A stretch of DNA of 64,000 bases from Rhodanobacter sp. Root480 (GTDB lineage Bacteria; Pseudomonadota; Gammaproteobacteria; Xanthomonadales; Rhodanobacteraceae), in assembly GCF_001426645.1 (NCBI RefSeq), contig NZ_LMEX01000003.1, positions 159,449-223,448 of the forward strand, written 5' to 3'. Positions 45,300-55,642 of the stretch are shown piece by piece (the first letter of the stretch is position 1; every line of letters begins with the position of its first letter). The position numbers were made by a program, and so were the translations under genes. Under the pieces are notes generated by a model. It ran no database searches, was not told the origin of the DNA, and saw nothing but the letters and a program-made list of their open reading frames with translations.

Positions 45300-45629
45300 A
45301 TGCCCAAACCCACGACGTCCCTGCCGCTCGCACTGGCACTCGCCTGCGCGCTCGGCCTCTCCAGTACGGCGACTTTCGCCTCCAACACCTTGCGCGTCGG
45401 CAACCAGGTCCTCACCACCGGCGACAGCGTGATGCGCGTGGTCGAGCTGCTGGGAAAGCCGTCGCGCAAATTCCGGCGCCATCCCGCCACGTCGCGCCGC
45501 GGTCGTGGCGTGCGCGTGATCACCGATGCCGACCGCGGCGAGCAGTGGCAATACCGTCGCGGCAACCACCTCACCACGGTGACCATCATCGATGGCACGG
45601 TCGGTGACATCGACGACCGGCGCCGCTGA
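45300..45629 (+). CDS. DUF2845 family exported protein
   Basis: A 109-residue protein with a signal peptide (about residues 1-28, 'SSTATFAS') and a mature domain beginning 'LRVGNQVLTTGDSVMRVVEL' and including 'GEQWQYRRGNHLTTVTI', the pattern of DUF2845. It is predicted periplasmic. Function unknown. ATG 45300 is chosen since it starts the signal sequence. Confidence 0.83.
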   Translation: MPKPTTSLPLALALACALGLSSTATFASNTLRVGNQVLTTGDSVMRVVELLGKPSRKFRRHPATSRRGRGVRVITDADRGEQWQYRRGNHLTTVTIIDGTVGDIDDRRR

Positions 45630-45891
45630 GAACGCGCTACCCGCCAGGCGCAACCCGGGTGATTTCGGCCCCGGGCGCCGCCGCCCTGCGGTCGACGCCA
45701 GCCGTTGATCCGTGACCCGCGTTGCCGCATCCGCCATGGGCGGGTTCGGCCCCGTCGAGCGTCCTCCGCGACCCGCATACTCCGCCGCATAGTGGGCGAA
45801 AGACCCGCCTGTTCGTTATGATTGGCACTTGTTTCCGCCGCGATCCCCTCCGGCGGCGCACCATTGTCCCCGCCATCTCCAGGAGCCATTC

Positions 45892-47556
45892 ATGGCCGAT
45901 CTCAAAGAAGCTCGTGTTCCCGACATCGGCCACGCTGACGTTCCGGTCATCGAAGTACTGGTCAAGGCCGGCGACCGCGTCGAGAAAGAACAGAGCCTCA
46001 TCACCCTGGAATCGGACAAGGCCACGATGGAAGTCCCCGCGCCATTCGCCGGCACGGTGAAGGAAGTGAAGCTGAAAGTGGGCGATGAAGTTTCCGAAGG
46101 CGCGGTGATCGCCATCATCGAGGCCGACGGCGCTGGCGCCGCACCCGCCGCCCAGGAAGCACCCAAGGCCGCCGCCGCCGCCCCGGCGCCCGCCAAGCAG
46201 GCCGAGGCGCCCCAGGCGCCCGCCGCTGCCGCGCCCGCGCCATCCGCCGGCGGCGTGCGCCCCGCGCTGGTGCCGGACATCGGCCACTCCGGCGTGCCGG
46301 TGATCGAAGTGCTGGTGAAGGTGGGTGACACCGTCACCAAGGACCAGAGCCTGATCACACTGGAGTCGGACAAGGCCACGATGGAAGTGCCGTCGCCGTT
46401 CGCCGGCGTGGTGAAGGAACTGAAGGTGAAGGTGGGCGACGAGCTCTCCGAGGGCGACGTGATCGCCATGATCGAAGGCGGCGATGCCGCGCCTGCCGCT
46501 CCGGCAGCCGCACCGGCCCCGGCGCCGGCACCCGTGGCAGCTGCACCCGCATCTGCGCCCGCCCCCGCGCCGCAAGCCGACCGCAGCAACCTGCCGGTGG
46601 CGCGTCCGCCGGTGGATGCCAGCGTGGTGATGCCGGGCGATGCGCCGTACGCCAGCCCGGCGGTGCGCGCATTTGCCCGCGAGCTGGGCGTGGACATTGC
46701 GCAGGTCAAGGGCAGTGGTCGCGGCGGCCGCATCCAGCGCGACGACGTGAGCGGCTATGTGAAGCACGCGCTGGCCTCCGGCGCGCGGCCGGTTTCCGGC
46801 GGTGCGGCGGGCGCCGGCAACGGGCTCAGCCTGCTGCCGTGGCCGAAGGTGGATTTCGCCAAGTTCGGCGAGATCGAGGAAAAGCCGCTGTCGCGCATCC
46901 AGAAGATTTCCGGCGCCAACCTGGCCCGCAACTGGGCGATGATCCCGCACGTCACCCAGCACGAAGACGCCGACATCACCGAGCTGGAGGCATTCCGCAA
47001 GCAGCTTGGCGCGGAGAACAAGGACACCAAGATCAGCCCTCTGGTGTTCCAGATCAAGGCGGTGGTGGCGGCGCTGAAGGCGTTCCCGCAATTCAACGCC
47101 TCGCTGGACGAGAGCGGCGAGAAGCTGGTGCTCAAGAAATATTTCCACATCGGCATCGCGGTGGACACGCCCGATGGCCTGGTGGTGCCGGTGATCCGCG
47201 ACTGCGACAAGAAGGGCCTGCTGGACCTGGCGCGCGAGCTGGGCGAGATCTCCAAAAAGGCGCGCGACAAGAAGCTGGGCCCGGCCGACATGTCGGGCGG
47301 TTGCTTCTCGATCAGCTCGCTGGGCGGCATCGGCGGCACGTATTTCACGCCGATCGTCAACGCGCCCGAAGTGGCCATCCTGGGTGTGTCCAAGTCGGCG
47401 ATGAAGCCGGTGTGGAACGGCAAGGAGTTCGCGCCGCGGCTGATGTTGCCGCTGTCGCTGTCCTACGACCACCGCGTGATCGACGGCGCGCTGGCCGCCC
47501 GTTTCGCCGTGTTCGTGGCCAACCAGCTGGCCGACATCCGCCGCCTGCTGCTGTGA
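45892..47556 (+). CDS. aceF: Pyruvate dehydrogenase E2, dihydrolipoyllysine acetyltransferase, with two lipoyl domains
   Basis: A 554-residue E2. Two lipoyl domains carry the modified Lys43 and Lys161, both in '[10 protein letters not shown]', separated by Ala/Pro linkers. The peripheral subunit-binding domain lies near 258-290 ('[20 protein letters not shown]'), and the catalytic domain ends with '[12 protein letters not shown]' (active His near 527). It passes acetyl groups from AceE to CoA. A ribosome site (aggag) precedes ATG 45892. The gene is followed 10 bases later by the MscS gene and then by lpdA, forming one apparent operon. Confidence 0.97.
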   Translation: MADLKEARVPDIGHADVPVIEVLVKAGDRVEKEQSLITLESDKATMEVPAPFAGTVKEVKLKVGDEVSEGAVIAIIEADGAGAAPAAQEAPKAAAAAPAPAKQAEAPQAPAAAAPAPSAGGVRPALVPDIGHSGVPVIEVLVKVGDTVTKDQSLITLESDKATMEVPSPFAGVVKELKVKVGDELSEGDVIAMIEGGDAAPAAPAAAPAPAPAPVAAAPASAPAPAPQADRSNLPVARPPVDASVVMPGDAPYASPAVRAFARELGVDIAQVKGSGRGGRIQRDDVSGYVKHALASGARPVSGGAAGAGNGLSLLPWPKVDFAKFGEIEEKPLSRIQKISGANLARNWAMIPHVTQHEDADITELEAFRKQLGAENKDTKISPLVFQIKAVVAALKAFPQFNASLDESGEKLVLKKYFHIGIAVDTPDGLVVPVIRDCDKKGLLDLARELGEISKKARDKKLGPADMSGGCFSISSLGGIGGTYFTPIVNAPEVAILGVSKSAMKPVWNGKEFAPRLMLPLSLSYDHRVIDGALAARFAVFVANQLADIRRLLL

Positions 47557-47566
47557 CGGAGGCCGC

Positions 47567-48478
47567 ATGCTGCTGGCGGCGGCACTGATTCCCGCGGAGC
47601 CCGCAGCTACGCCGGTCAGCGAGTGGTTGAGTCGCCCGCTGTTCCACGGCGGCGGCTTTGATCTGACCGTCGGCTCGCTGGCGGCGGCGGTGCTGCTGTT
47701 CTGTCTTTGCGTATTGCTGTCGATGCTGGTGCGGCAGTTGCTGCGCCGTTACGCGCGCCGCTACGAGCACGTCAACCTGTCGTCCATCTACGTGTTCGGC
47801 CGCTTGATGCACTACCTGTTGCTGCTGGTCGGCGTGTTGCTGGCGCTGAATGCCAGCGGCATCCCGATCGCCCGTTTCACCGTGTTTGCCGGCGCGCTGG
47901 GCGTGGGCCTGGGCTTTGGCCTGCAGGCCATCTTCAACAACTTCGTCTGCGGCGTGGTGCTGCTGTTCGACCGCAGCCTCAAGGTGGGCGACTTCGTCGA
48001 CCTGGCTTCCGGCGTGCACGGCCGCGTGCGCGACATCCATATCCGCGCCACCCGCATCACCACCAACGACGACATCGATATCCTGGTGCCGAACTCCGAA
48101 TTCGTGAACGGTCGCGTGGTCAACTGGACCGTGCGCGAGGGCTTCCGGCGCCTGAAGGTTCCGTTCCACGTGGCCTACGCCAGCGACAAGGAAACCGTGC
48201 GGCAAGCCGCGCTCCAGGCGGTGCACGAAGTGAAGTTCACGCTGGACGCCGAGGGCGACAAGGCGCCGCAGGTGCGACTGGTGGCTTTCGGCGAATGGGC
48301 GCTGCAGTTCGAGCTGGTGGTGTGGCTGAATGCCGATGCCACCCGCCGACCCGGCGCCGCGCTGGCCGCCTACAACTGGGCGCTGCATGATGCCTTGCTG
48401 GCGCATGGCATAACGATTCCCCTGCCGCAGCGCGACGTGCAGTTGCGCCGGCCCCAACGCGCTATCCCTGTCTCCTGA
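47567..48478 (+). CDS. MscS family mechanosensitive channel
   Basis: A 303-residue protein with three transmembrane segments: about 20-50, 68-88 and the pore helix at 93-125 ('[19 protein letters not shown]', the Gly/Ala-packed TM3). This is followed by the MscS beta-domain ('[19 protein letters not shown]') and an alpha/beta C-terminal domain. It releases solutes upon membrane tension. A GGAGG site lies seven bases before the ATG. It sits inside the pyruvate dehydrogenase operon, 10 bases after aceF and 52 bases before lpdA, an unusual partner. Confidence 0.93.
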   Translation: MLLAAALIPAEPAATPVSEWLSRPLFHGGGFDLTVGSLAAAVLLFCLCVLLSMLVRQLLRRYARRYEHVNLSSIYVFGRLMHYLLLLVGVLLALNASGIPIARFTVFAGALGVGLGFGLQAIFNNFVCGVVLLFDRSLKVGDFVDLASGVHGRVRDIHIRATRITTNDDIDILVPNSEFVNGRVVNWTVREGFRRLKVPFHVAYASDKETVRQAALQAVHEVKFTLDAEGDKAPQVRLVAFGEWALQFELVVWLNADATRRPGAALAAYNWALHDALLAHGITIPLPQRDVQLRRPQRAIPVS

Positions 48479-48530
48479 ATCCCGTGGCCGGCGGCCACAA
48501 CCGCCAGCCCGCAACTCCCGAGGAAAAACC

Positions 48531-50303
48531 ATGGCCAACACCATCGAAGTAAAAGTTCCCGATATCGGCCACGACAACGTGCCGGTGATCGAGGTGCTGG
48601 TGAAAGCCGGCGACACCGTGGAAAAGGAACAGAGCCTGATCACGCTGGAGTCGGACAAGGCGACCATGGAGGTTCCCTCCAGTGCCGCGGGTGTGGTCAA
48701 GGAGTTGAAGCTGAAGGTGGGTGACGAGGTTTCGGAAGGCGCTGTGATCGTTGTGCTGGAGGTCGCCGGCGGTGCCGCGGCGGCCACCCCGGCACCGACG
48801 CCCAAGGCCGAGGCGCCGAAGGCTGCTGCGCCCGCCCCGGCACCTGCCGCCTCGCCGGCGCCGACTGCCGCAGGCGCGTCCGGTCGCACGCCCGACGTCG
48901 AATGCAAGCTGGTCGTGCTCGGCTCCGGCCCCGGCGGCTACACCGCGGCGTTCCGCGCCGCCGACCTGGGCGTCGACACCGTGCTGGTGGAGCGCTATGC
49001 CAGCCTGGGCGGTGTCTGCCTCAACGTGGGCTGCATCCCGTCCAAGGCGCTGCTGCATGCCGCCGCCGTGATCGATGAAGCCGAGGCGATGGCTGCCCAT
49101 GGCGTGAGTTTTGGTGCACCGAAACTCGATCTCGACAAGCTGCGCGGTTTCAAGGAAAAGGTGGTCGGCCAGCTCACCGGCGGCCTGGCCGGCATGGCCA
49201 AGGCGCGCAAGGTGCGCACCGTGCAGGGCACCGGTACCTTCGTTTCGCCGAACGAACTGGAAGTCCAGACGAACGACGGCGTGAAGCTGATCCGTTTCGA
49301 GAACGCCATCATCGCCGCCGGCTCGCAGTCGGTGAAGCTGGGCATGTTCCCGTGGGACGACGAGCGCATCCTCGACTCGACCCGCGCGCTGGAAATGAAG
49401 GACGTGCCGAAGAAGCTGCTGGTGGTGGGCGGCGGCATCATCGGCCTTGAAATGGCCACCGTGTATGCGGCGCTGGGCAGTGAAGTGACCGTGGTCGAGT
49501 TCATGGACCAGATCATCCCGGGCGCCGATGCCGACCTGATCAAGCCGCTGGCCAAGCGCCTCGGCAGCCGGCTCAAGGGCATCCACCTGAAGACCAAGGT
49601 GATCAGCGCCAAGGCCACCAAAAAAGGCATCGAGGTCGGTTACGAGGGCGACAGCATTCCCGAAACCACCCTGTTCGATCGCGTGCTGGTGTCGGTGGGC
49701 CGCTCGCCCAATGGCGGCAAGATCGGCGCGGAAAAGGCCGGCGTCGCGGTGACCGATCGCGGTTTCATCAACGTCGACACGCAGATGCGCACCAACGTGC
49801 CGCACATCTACGCCATCGGCGACCTGGTCGGCCAGCCGATGCTGGCGCACAAGGCCACCCACGAGGCGCACGTGGCGGCCGAAGTGGTGGCCGGGCTGAA
49901 GAGTCATTTCGATGCGCGGGTGATCCCGTCGGTGGCGTTCACCAACCCGGAAATCGCCTGGGTCGGCGTGACCGAGCGCGAGGCCAAGGAAAAGGGCCTG
50001 AAGGTCGGCGTGGGCAAGTTCCCGTGGGCGGCCTCGGGCCGCGCCATCGGCATCGACCGCACCGAAGGCTTCACCAAACTGATCTTCGACGAGGAGACCC
50101 ATCGCATTGTCGGTGGCGGCATCGTCGGCGTGAACGCGGGCGACCTGATTTCCGAACTGGCGCTGGCGATCGAGATGGGCAGCGAAGCGGCTGACATCGC
50201 CCTCACCATCCACCCGCATCCCACCCTGGGCGAGTCGGTGGGGATGGCGGCCGAAGTCTACGAAGGCACCATCACCGACCTGTACATCCCGAAGAAGAAG
50301 TGA
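48531..50303 (+). CDS. lpdA: Dihydrolipoyl dehydrogenase (E3) with N-terminal lipoyl domain
   Basis: A 590-residue E3 extended at the N-terminus. Residues 1-80 are a lipoyl domain with Lys43, nearly identical to those of AceF. After an Ala/Pro linker, the FAD domain ('[20 protein letters not shown]') and redox Cys163/Cys168 in '[17 protein letters not shown]' follow. The C-terminus keeps the catalytic His-Glu ('[10 protein letters not shown]'). It reoxidises dihydrolipoamide with NAD+. The extended E3 is known in several proteobacteria, including Neisseria. Ribosome site 'gaggaaa' precedes the ATG. Confidence 0.97.
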   Translation: MANTIEVKVPDIGHDNVPVIEVLVKAGDTVEKEQSLITLESDKATMEVPSSAAGVVKELKLKVGDEVSEGAVIVVLEVAGGAAAATPAPTPKAEAPKAAAPAPAPAASPAPTAAGASGRTPDVECKLVVLGSGPGGYTAAFRAADLGVDTVLVERYASLGGVCLNVGCIPSKALLHAAAVIDEAEAMAAHGVSFGAPKLDLDKLRGFKEKVVGQLTGGLAGMAKARKVRTVQGTGTFVSPNELEVQTNDGVKLIRFENAIIAAGSQSVKLGMFPWDDERILDSTRALEMKDVPKKLLVVGGGIIGLEMATVYAALGSEVTVVEFMDQIIPGADADLIKPLAKRLGSRLKGIHLKTKVISAKATKKGIEVGYEGDSIPETTLFDRVLVSVGRSPNGGKIGAEKAGVAVTDRGFINVDTQMRTNVPHIYAIGDLVGQPMLAHKATHEAHVAAEVVAGLKSHFDARVIPSVAFTNPEIAWVGVTEREAKEKGLKVGVGKFPWAASGRAIGIDRTEGFTKLIFDEETHRIVGGGIVGVNAGDLISELALAIEMGSEAADIALTIHPHPTLGESVGMAAEVYEGTITDLYIPKKK

Positions 50304-50313
50304 CCCTCGACAA

Positions 50314-50410
50314 CTGCAGGAGCGCACCGTGTGCGCGAATGCTCCTGCAGGAGCGGCTTCAGCCGCGATGCTTCTCATTCGAAGCCATCGCGACTGAAGT
50401 CGCTCCCACA
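50314..50410. repeat. REP-like repeat cluster overlapping the 3' end of dinB
   Basis: Contains 'gcaggagcgcaccgtgtgcg' (50317-50336), then 'gcaggagcggcttcagccgc' (50347-50366), and the inverted right arm 'atcgcgactgaagtcgctcc' near 50387-50406. The minus-strand dinB frame runs through it and stops within the left arm. Confidence 0.88.
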
Positions 50411-51495
50411 AACAGATCGCCCTGCATCGCCTCGTCCTCCGCTGCGATAAAGCCGGACAAGCCCACGCCGACCAGTCGATAGCGGTGATCCGCTGACTGG
50501 TCCACACGATCACGCAGCGCACAGGCGATATCGGCCAGCGCGTGGGCCGATGACGGGTGTGTCGACGGCGTCAGGCTGCGGGTGAGGGTGCGGAAATCCG
50601 AGGTCTTGAGTTTCAGCACCACGGTGCGCGCCACCCGGCGGTGCTCGCCGGTGCCGTGCTGGCGCAGGTGACCGGCCCAGGCTTTTTCGGCCAGGCGGCG
50701 GATGTGCGGTTCGATCTCGTCCAGCGGCAAATCATGCTCGAAGGTGTCTTCGGCGGAAATCTGCAGGGTGGGGCGTTCGGACTGCACCGCGTGGTTGTCG
50801 ATACCGCGCGCCAGTTCATGCAGGCGGCGGCCCCAGCGACCGAAGCGGCCCTCCAATTCGGCCAGCGCATGCGCCCGCAGCGCACCCACGGTATCAATGC
50901 CCAGCGCCGCCAGCTTCGCCTCCATCACCTTGCCCACCCCGGGCAGCCGGCCGACGGGCAGCGGGGTGAGAAACGCTTCGACCTGGTGCGGGCGGATGAC
51001 ACAGAGGCCGTCGGGCTTGTTCCAGTCCGAGGCGATCTTGGCCAGGAACTTGTTCGGCGCCACGCCGGCCGATGCGGTCAGCGCCGTCTCGGCGCGGATC
51101 GCCGCCCGGATCGCCTCGGCGGTGGCGGTGGCCGAGGGCAAGTCGGTTTTCGGGTGGGTGACGTCCAGGTAGGCCTCGTCCAGCGACAACGGCTCGATCA
51201 GGTCGGTGTGCCGCGAAAAGATCTCGCGGATCTGCCGCGACACCGCCTTGTAGCGCACGAAATCCGGCGGCACGAAGATCAGCTGCGGGCACAAGCGCTC
51301 GGCCCGCATCGCCGGCATCGCCGAGCGCACGCCGAACACGCGCGCCTCATAGCTGGCCGCGCACACCACCGAGCGCGCGCCACGCCAGGCCACCGCCACC
51401 GGCTGGCCGCGCAATGACGGATCGTCGCGCTGCTCCACCGACGCGTAGAACGCGTCCATGTCGATGTGCAGGATTTTTCGTGGAGGGACGGACAC
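50359..51495 (-). CDS. dinB: DNA polymerase IV (DinB), with repeat-encoded C-terminal tail
   Basis: A 378-residue Y-family translesion polymerase. The catalytic carboxylates are in 'HIDMDAFYASVEQRDD' and 'PLSLDEAYLD'; the helix-hairpin-helix region 'PGVGKVMEAKLAALGID' and little finger are intact. The beta-clamp-binding pentapeptide QGDLF, normally at the extreme end, is followed by 16 extra residues ('VGATSVAMASNEKHRG') encoded entirely by the REP-like repeat. The start is GTG 51495. The extra tail may weaken clamp binding. Confidence 0.95.
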   Translation of the reverse strand: MSVPPRKILHIDMDAFYASVEQRDDPSLRGQPVAVAWRGARSVVCAASYEARVFGVRSAMPAMRAERLCPQLIFVPPDFVRYKAVSRQIREIFSRHTDLIEPLSLDEAYLDVTHPKTDLPSATATAEAIRAAIRAETALTASAGVAPNKFLAKIASDWNKPDGLCVIRPHQVEAFLTPLPVGRLPGVGKVMEAKLAALGIDTVGALRAHALAELEGRFGRWGRRLHELARGIDNHAVQSERPTLQISAEDTFEHDLPLDEIEPHIRRLAEKAWAGHLRQHGTGEHRRVARTVVLKLKTSDFRTLTRSLTPSTHPSSAHALADIACALRDRVDQSADHRYRLVGVGLSGFIAAEDEAMQGDLFVGATSVAMASNEKHRG

Positions 51496-51631
51496 GCGGG
51501 CAACCGGAATACCAATGCCCGGATTCTAGAACCCGCCACGGTCACCATGTGTCAGCAGTGATGCGGATGGCCGACTCCGCGGTACGAATGGGGCTGGTCG
51601 AAACCACCCGCACAATGGCAAGGTGGCGGCC

Positions 51632-52960
51632 ATGACGACCCAACCTGCCGCCTATGCCCGCCGCCTGAACAGTTGGGACGCGGCGATGATCGTGATCGGC
51701 GGCGTCATCGGCGCCGGCATCTTCCTCACGCCGTCCACGGTGGCGCGCAACACGGGCTCGGGTACCGAGGTGTTGATCCTGTGGACGGTCGGCGGCTTGC
51801 TGACCCTGGCCGGCGTGCTGTGTTACGCCGAGCTGGGCGCGCGGCGGCCGCAGGCGGGCGGCATCTATGTCTATCTGCGCGAGGCGTTCGGGCTGCTGCC
51901 GGCGTTCCTGTTCGGCTGGACGATGGCGCTGATCAACTACCCCGGCAGCGTGGCGGCGGTGGCCACCATGTTCGCCCGTTACCTGTGCGCGGCGATCGGC
52001 TTGCCGCTGCTGTATGCGTCGCCGGTGGCGGTGGGGGCGATCGTGTTCATCGTGGGCGTCAACCTGTTCGGCATCCGTGCCGGTGCGCTGATCCAGAATA
52101 CGTTCACCGTGTTGAAGCTGGCCGCATTGGCCTTGCTGGTGGTGGCAGGGTTGATCCTGGCCGACGGCAATTTCGGCCTGGCGCTTTCGACCGACAGCGC
52201 GCATCCGGTGTCGTCGTGGGCTTTCGCAGGCGCGCTGCTGCCCGTGCTTTTCAGCTACGGCGGCTTCCATTACCTGAACGATCTGGCGGGTGAGGTGCGC
52301 GATCCGCAACGCACCTTGCCACGCGCGCTGGGTCTGGGCATGGGTGGGGTGGTGATCTGCTACGTGCTGGCCAACCTGGCCTATCTGGGCGGCCTGGGTC
52401 ATGCGGGCCTGGCCGCCAGCGAGGCGCCCGCGGCGGACCTGATGGCGAAGCTGTTCGGTCCGCACGGCGCCACCGTGATCGCGGCGGGCATCGCCTGTTC
52501 CACCTTCGGTTATTGCAGCATCGCGATCGCCGGCGGTGCCCGCGTGCTGCAGACGATGGGCGCCGACGGCATGTTCTTTCGCGCGGCCGGGCGCATCGAT
52601 GCGCGCACGCGGGCGCCGCAGATCGCGCTGCTGGCGCTGGGCGCGTGGGCGATCGTGCTGACGCTGTCGGGCAGTTTCAATCAGCTGCTCAACTACACCA
52701 CGGTGGGCGAGTGGCTGGGCCACGTATTCGGCATCGCCACGCTGTTCTGGTACCGCAAGCATTTCATCGACGAGCCGGCGCCGTACCGGGTGCCGTTCTA
52801 TCCGCTGCTGCCGCTGGTGTTCGTGATCACCGTGTTCGGCGTGATCGTGGCCTCGGCGATCAACCGCCCCGGCGACGCGGGCATGAGCCTGCTGATCATC
52901 GCGCTGGGCGTGCCGGTGTATTACGGCTGGCGCTGGCTGGAAGGTCGCAAGGCGGGTTGA
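51632..52960 (+). CDS. APC superfamily amino acid permease
   Basis: A 442-residue transporter with about 12 transmembrane helices. The N-terminal substrate motif 'IGGVIGAGIFLTPSTVARNT' contains the GAGIF signature of the APC family, and 'SYGGFHYLNDLAGEVRDPQR' matches the conserved loop after helix 6. It likely takes up or exchanges an amino acid; which one is not evident. ATG 51632 is preferred over GTG 51623 because of 'aaggtgg' just upstream. It lies divergent from dinB and upstream of the GH50-like gene. Confidence 0.9.
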   Translation: MTTQPAAYARRLNSWDAAMIVIGGVIGAGIFLTPSTVARNTGSGTEVLILWTVGGLLTLAGVLCYAELGARRPQAGGIYVYLREAFGLLPAFLFGWTMALINYPGSVAAVATMFARYLCAAIGLPLLYASPVAVGAIVFIVGVNLFGIRAGALIQNTFTVLKLAALALLVVAGLILADGNFGLALSTDSAHPVSSWAFAGALLPVLFSYGGFHYLNDLAGEVRDPQRTLPRALGLGMGGVVICYVLANLAYLGGLGHAGLAASEAPAADLMAKLFGPHGATVIAAGIACSTFGYCSIAIAGGARVLQTMGADGMFFRAAGRIDARTRAPQIALLALGAWAIVLTLSGSFNQLLNYTTVGEWLGHVFGIATLFWYRKHFIDEPAPYRVPFYPLLPLVFVITVFGVIVASAINRPGDAGMSLLIIALGVPVYYGWRWLEGRKAG

Positions 52961-53101
52961 TGCGGCGCTGAGGTCGGCACTCGGTGGGCAACCGATGCGG
53001 TGGCCGTGCCGTTGCCTGGCGACCGCGCGTTGCGCGCACCGCGATGGCTGCGCTTCACCTTCGCGCGCCATACTCGACGTTTCGATCGAGACGGCGGAGC
53101 C

Positions 53102-55225
53102 ATGAAGCGGATCGTCCTCGCCGGTTGCCTGGGCCTGTTGTGCGGCTGCCACGCGCAGGCGTCGATGACGCCGATCGATCTGGCCGCGCCCGCCGCGACG
53201 GCACCCGTCACGCTGGAGCGTGTGCACCGCGACGGCGCACCGCAGACGGTCGACGGTTTTACCCTGCAGCGCTTCACCTTCGAGGCGGCCGCTTCGCCGG
53301 CATTGACGGTGACGTCAGCCAACGCATGGGCTGCCGGTGACGAACTGCAGGTGCAGGTACAGAACGCGATGCCTTGGGCAGTCACGCTGACCATCGACAT
53401 CGGCGGGGCGAACCCCGATCAGCACCTGCACGCGCAGGTGGGCTTGCCGGCCGGGCCGCCGCAGACGCTGGTGATCCCGTTGCACGCGACAAGCCCGCGC
53501 CAGATGGGCATGCAGGTCGCGCCACCGATGCCGTTCGACGATCACGGCCGCCCCATCCTGCTTGCCACCACGGTGGAAGGTCGGCTCGAACCGCGCACGG
53601 TGCACACGCTGCGCTTCGGGGTGCCGGCGCCGCAGGCGGAGCAGACGCTGCTGTTCGGGCGCGTCGAGGCGGTTTCCGGGCAGGCGCTCCAGCGCGCGGC
53701 CTATGCCGGCATCGTCGATCGCTACGGTCAGGCTGCGCGCGGCCAGTGGCCGGAGAAGATCACGTCCGACGCCGCCTTGCGTGCCGCGCATGCCAGCGAA
53801 CGAGTGGCACTCGACAAGGCAAAAATGCGCGTCGGTCAGGACGAGTACGGCGGACGTCTGGACGTCCAAAACCTGACAAAAACCGGTTGGTTCCATACGC
53901 AAAAGGTGAATGGACGCTGGCACCTGGTGACACCCACAGGCCATGCGTTCTTCTCGCTGGGCGTCAACGCGGTGGCCGCCGATGGCGGGCGCAGTTATGT
54001 CGAAGGCCGCGAATTCATGTTTACCGGGTTGCCGCCCCAGGATGGCGAAGGGGCCGCGTTCTACGGTGCTGGCGACAATCGCAGCGCGGAGCAGGGCGCC
54101 AGCCAGGGTATCGGCTACAACCACGGGCGCTGGTTCGATTTCTACGCGGCCAACCTGTATCGCGTCGATGGCACGGGCTGGCTGGCCGCATGGCGTGCGC
54201 GCACGCTGGAGCGGTTGCAGGCCTGGGGCTTCAACACTCTGGGCGACTGGAGCGACCCGGTGCTGGGACAGGCGCATCGCCTGCCGTACACGCGATCGAT
54301 CAACATCGCCGGCGCTTTCGCCAATGTCGCCAGCGGGCTGGATTACTGGGGCCGCATGCCCGATCCGTTCGACCCGCGATTCGCGCAGGCGACCGATGCC
54401 GCCGTGATCAAGGCCAGCACCGGCGTGCGCGACGACCCGTGGCTGCTGGGCTATTTCGCCGACAACGAACTGGCCTGGGCCGGCGCGGGTGCGCAGGGGC
54501 GCTGGGGTCTGGCGCAGGGCACGCTGGCGGGTGACGTGGCCAGCCCGGCCAAGCGGGCGTTCATCGCCGCGTTGCGCAAGAAATACGTGGCGCCCGAAAC
54601 ACTGGCCAATGCCTGGGGCATCGCGCTGACCTCGTGGAGCACGCTCGACGCCACCGGTTTTGCGGCGCCGCTGCCGAGCGCGGCGCATCCGGCCATCGCC
54701 GACGACTATCGCGCGTGGTTGCGGCAGTACGCGGACGCCTATTTCCGCACCGTGGCGGAGGCCATCCACCGGCACGATCCGCACCACCTGTTCCTGGGCG
54801 GCCGCTTCGCGGTGAACACGCCGGAAGCGGTGGCGGCCTGCGCCCGCTATTGCGACGTGGTCAGCTTCAACGTCTACGCCGACCTGCCGCAACACGGCTT
54901 CGACGCCGCCGCGATGCGTGCGCTGGACAAACCGGTGCTGATCAGCGAATTCCACTTCGGCTCCGACGACCGCGGACCGTTCGGCAAGGGAGTGGTCTCG
55001 GTGGCGAGCGAAGCGCAACGCGGCCCGGCCTACGCGCGCTTCCTGGCGGCGGCCGCCGATGATCCACAGATCGTGGGCGCGCACTGGTTCCAGTATCTGG
55101 ATCAGCCGGTGACCGGTCGCCTGCTCGATGGCGAGAACAGCCACGTGGGGCTGGTCGGCATCACCGACATCCCGTTTGGCGGGTTTGTCGATGCGGTGCG
55201 CGAGGCGAATCGGCAGCAGCGGTGA
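53102..55225 (+). CDS. GH50-like (beta-agarase family) glycosidase lipoprotein
   Basis: A 707-residue predicted lipoprotein (lipobox LCGC, Cys16). After a beta-rich N-terminal region (about 40-200), the catalytic TIM-barrel resembles GH50 agarases: 'GWFHTQKVNGRWHLVTPTGH', 'RWFDFYAANLYR', the putative acid/base Glu near 456 in 'GYFADNELAWAG', and the putative nucleophile Glu near 616 in 'PVLISEFHFGSDDRG'. GH50 enzymes release oligosaccharides from agarose in marine bacteria; the true substrate here may be another beta-galactan. It is a single gene in a window without other agar genes. Confidence 0.8.
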   Translation: MKRIVLAGCLGLLCGCHAQASMTPIDLAAPAATAPVTLERVHRDGAPQTVDGFTLQRFTFEAAASPALTVTSANAWAAGDELQVQVQNAMPWAVTLTIDIGGANPDQHLHAQVGLPAGPPQTLVIPLHATSPRQMGMQVAPPMPFDDHGRPILLATTVEGRLEPRTVHTLRFGVPAPQAEQTLLFGRVEAVSGQALQRAAYAGIVDRYGQAARGQWPEKITSDAALRAAHASERVALDKAKMRVGQDEYGGRLDVQNLTKTGWFHTQKVNGRWHLVTPTGHAFFSLGVNAVAADGGRSYVEGREFMFTGLPPQDGEGAAFYGAGDNRSAEQGASQGIGYNHGRWFDFYAANLYRVDGTGWLAAWRARTLERLQAWGFNTLGDWSDPVLGQAHRLPYTRSINIAGAFANVASGLDYWGRMPDPFDPRFAQATDAAVIKASTGVRDDPWLLGYFADNELAWAGAGAQGRWGLAQGTLAGDVASPAKRAFIAALRKKYVAPETLANAWGIALTSWSTLDATGFAAPLPSAAHPAIADDYRAWLRQYADAYFRTVAEAIHRHDPHHLFLGGRFAVNTPEAVAACARYCDVVSFNVYADLPQHGFDAAAMRALDKPVLISEFHFGSDDRGPFGKGVVSVASEAQRGPAYARFLAAAADDPQIVGAHWFQYLDQPVTGRLLDGENSHVGLVGITDIPFGGFVDAVREANRQQR

Positions 55226-55234
55226 GGGGCGAAA

Positions 55235-55642
55235 CTACGCCAAGCTGGTCGCCACGCCGAAGCTGATCGCCATGATCACCGCCACCGCCATGCAGGCGCT
55301 GCCGGGACGGATGCGGCGGGCGTCGATGCGCGGCACCAGCCGCCACAGCAGCACGGTGCCGATCAGCATGTCCAGCACCAGCGCCCAGCGCAGCAATCCG
55401 GAGGTCAGCAAGGCGCCATACGGCGGCTGCAAGTGTCCCTCGTAGGCGGCCACGCCCACCACCAGCAGCATGCCGAGCATGGTCCAGACCAGGCAGGCCA
55501 GGTAGATGCGGTTGAACACCACGGCGCAGCGTTCGGTCCAGCGCAGCACCGACCAGCCGATGAGCGCGAACACCAGCGCCGCCATGCTGCTGTAGAGCAC
55601 CCACCACAGCAGGCTGCTGATCACGGTAAGAAAAGTGGTCAT
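55235..55642 (-). CDS. Small integral membrane protein
   Basis: A 135-residue protein with four predicted transmembrane helices ('VISSLLWWVLYSSMAALVFA', 'LACLVWTMLGMLLVVGVAAY', 'WALVLDMLIGTVLLWRLV' and 'ACMAVAVIMAISFGVATSLA'). No family was recognised. Its ATG overlaps the stop of the DUF962 gene by four bases (ATGA), so the two are translationally coupled. Confidence 0.75.
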   Translation of the reverse strand: MTTFLTVISSLLWWVLYSSMAALVFALIGWSVLRWTERCAVVFNRIYLACLVWTMLGMLLVVGVAAYEGHLQPPYGALLTSGLLRWALVLDMLIGTVLLWRLVPRIDARRIRPGSACMAVAVIMAISFGVATSLA

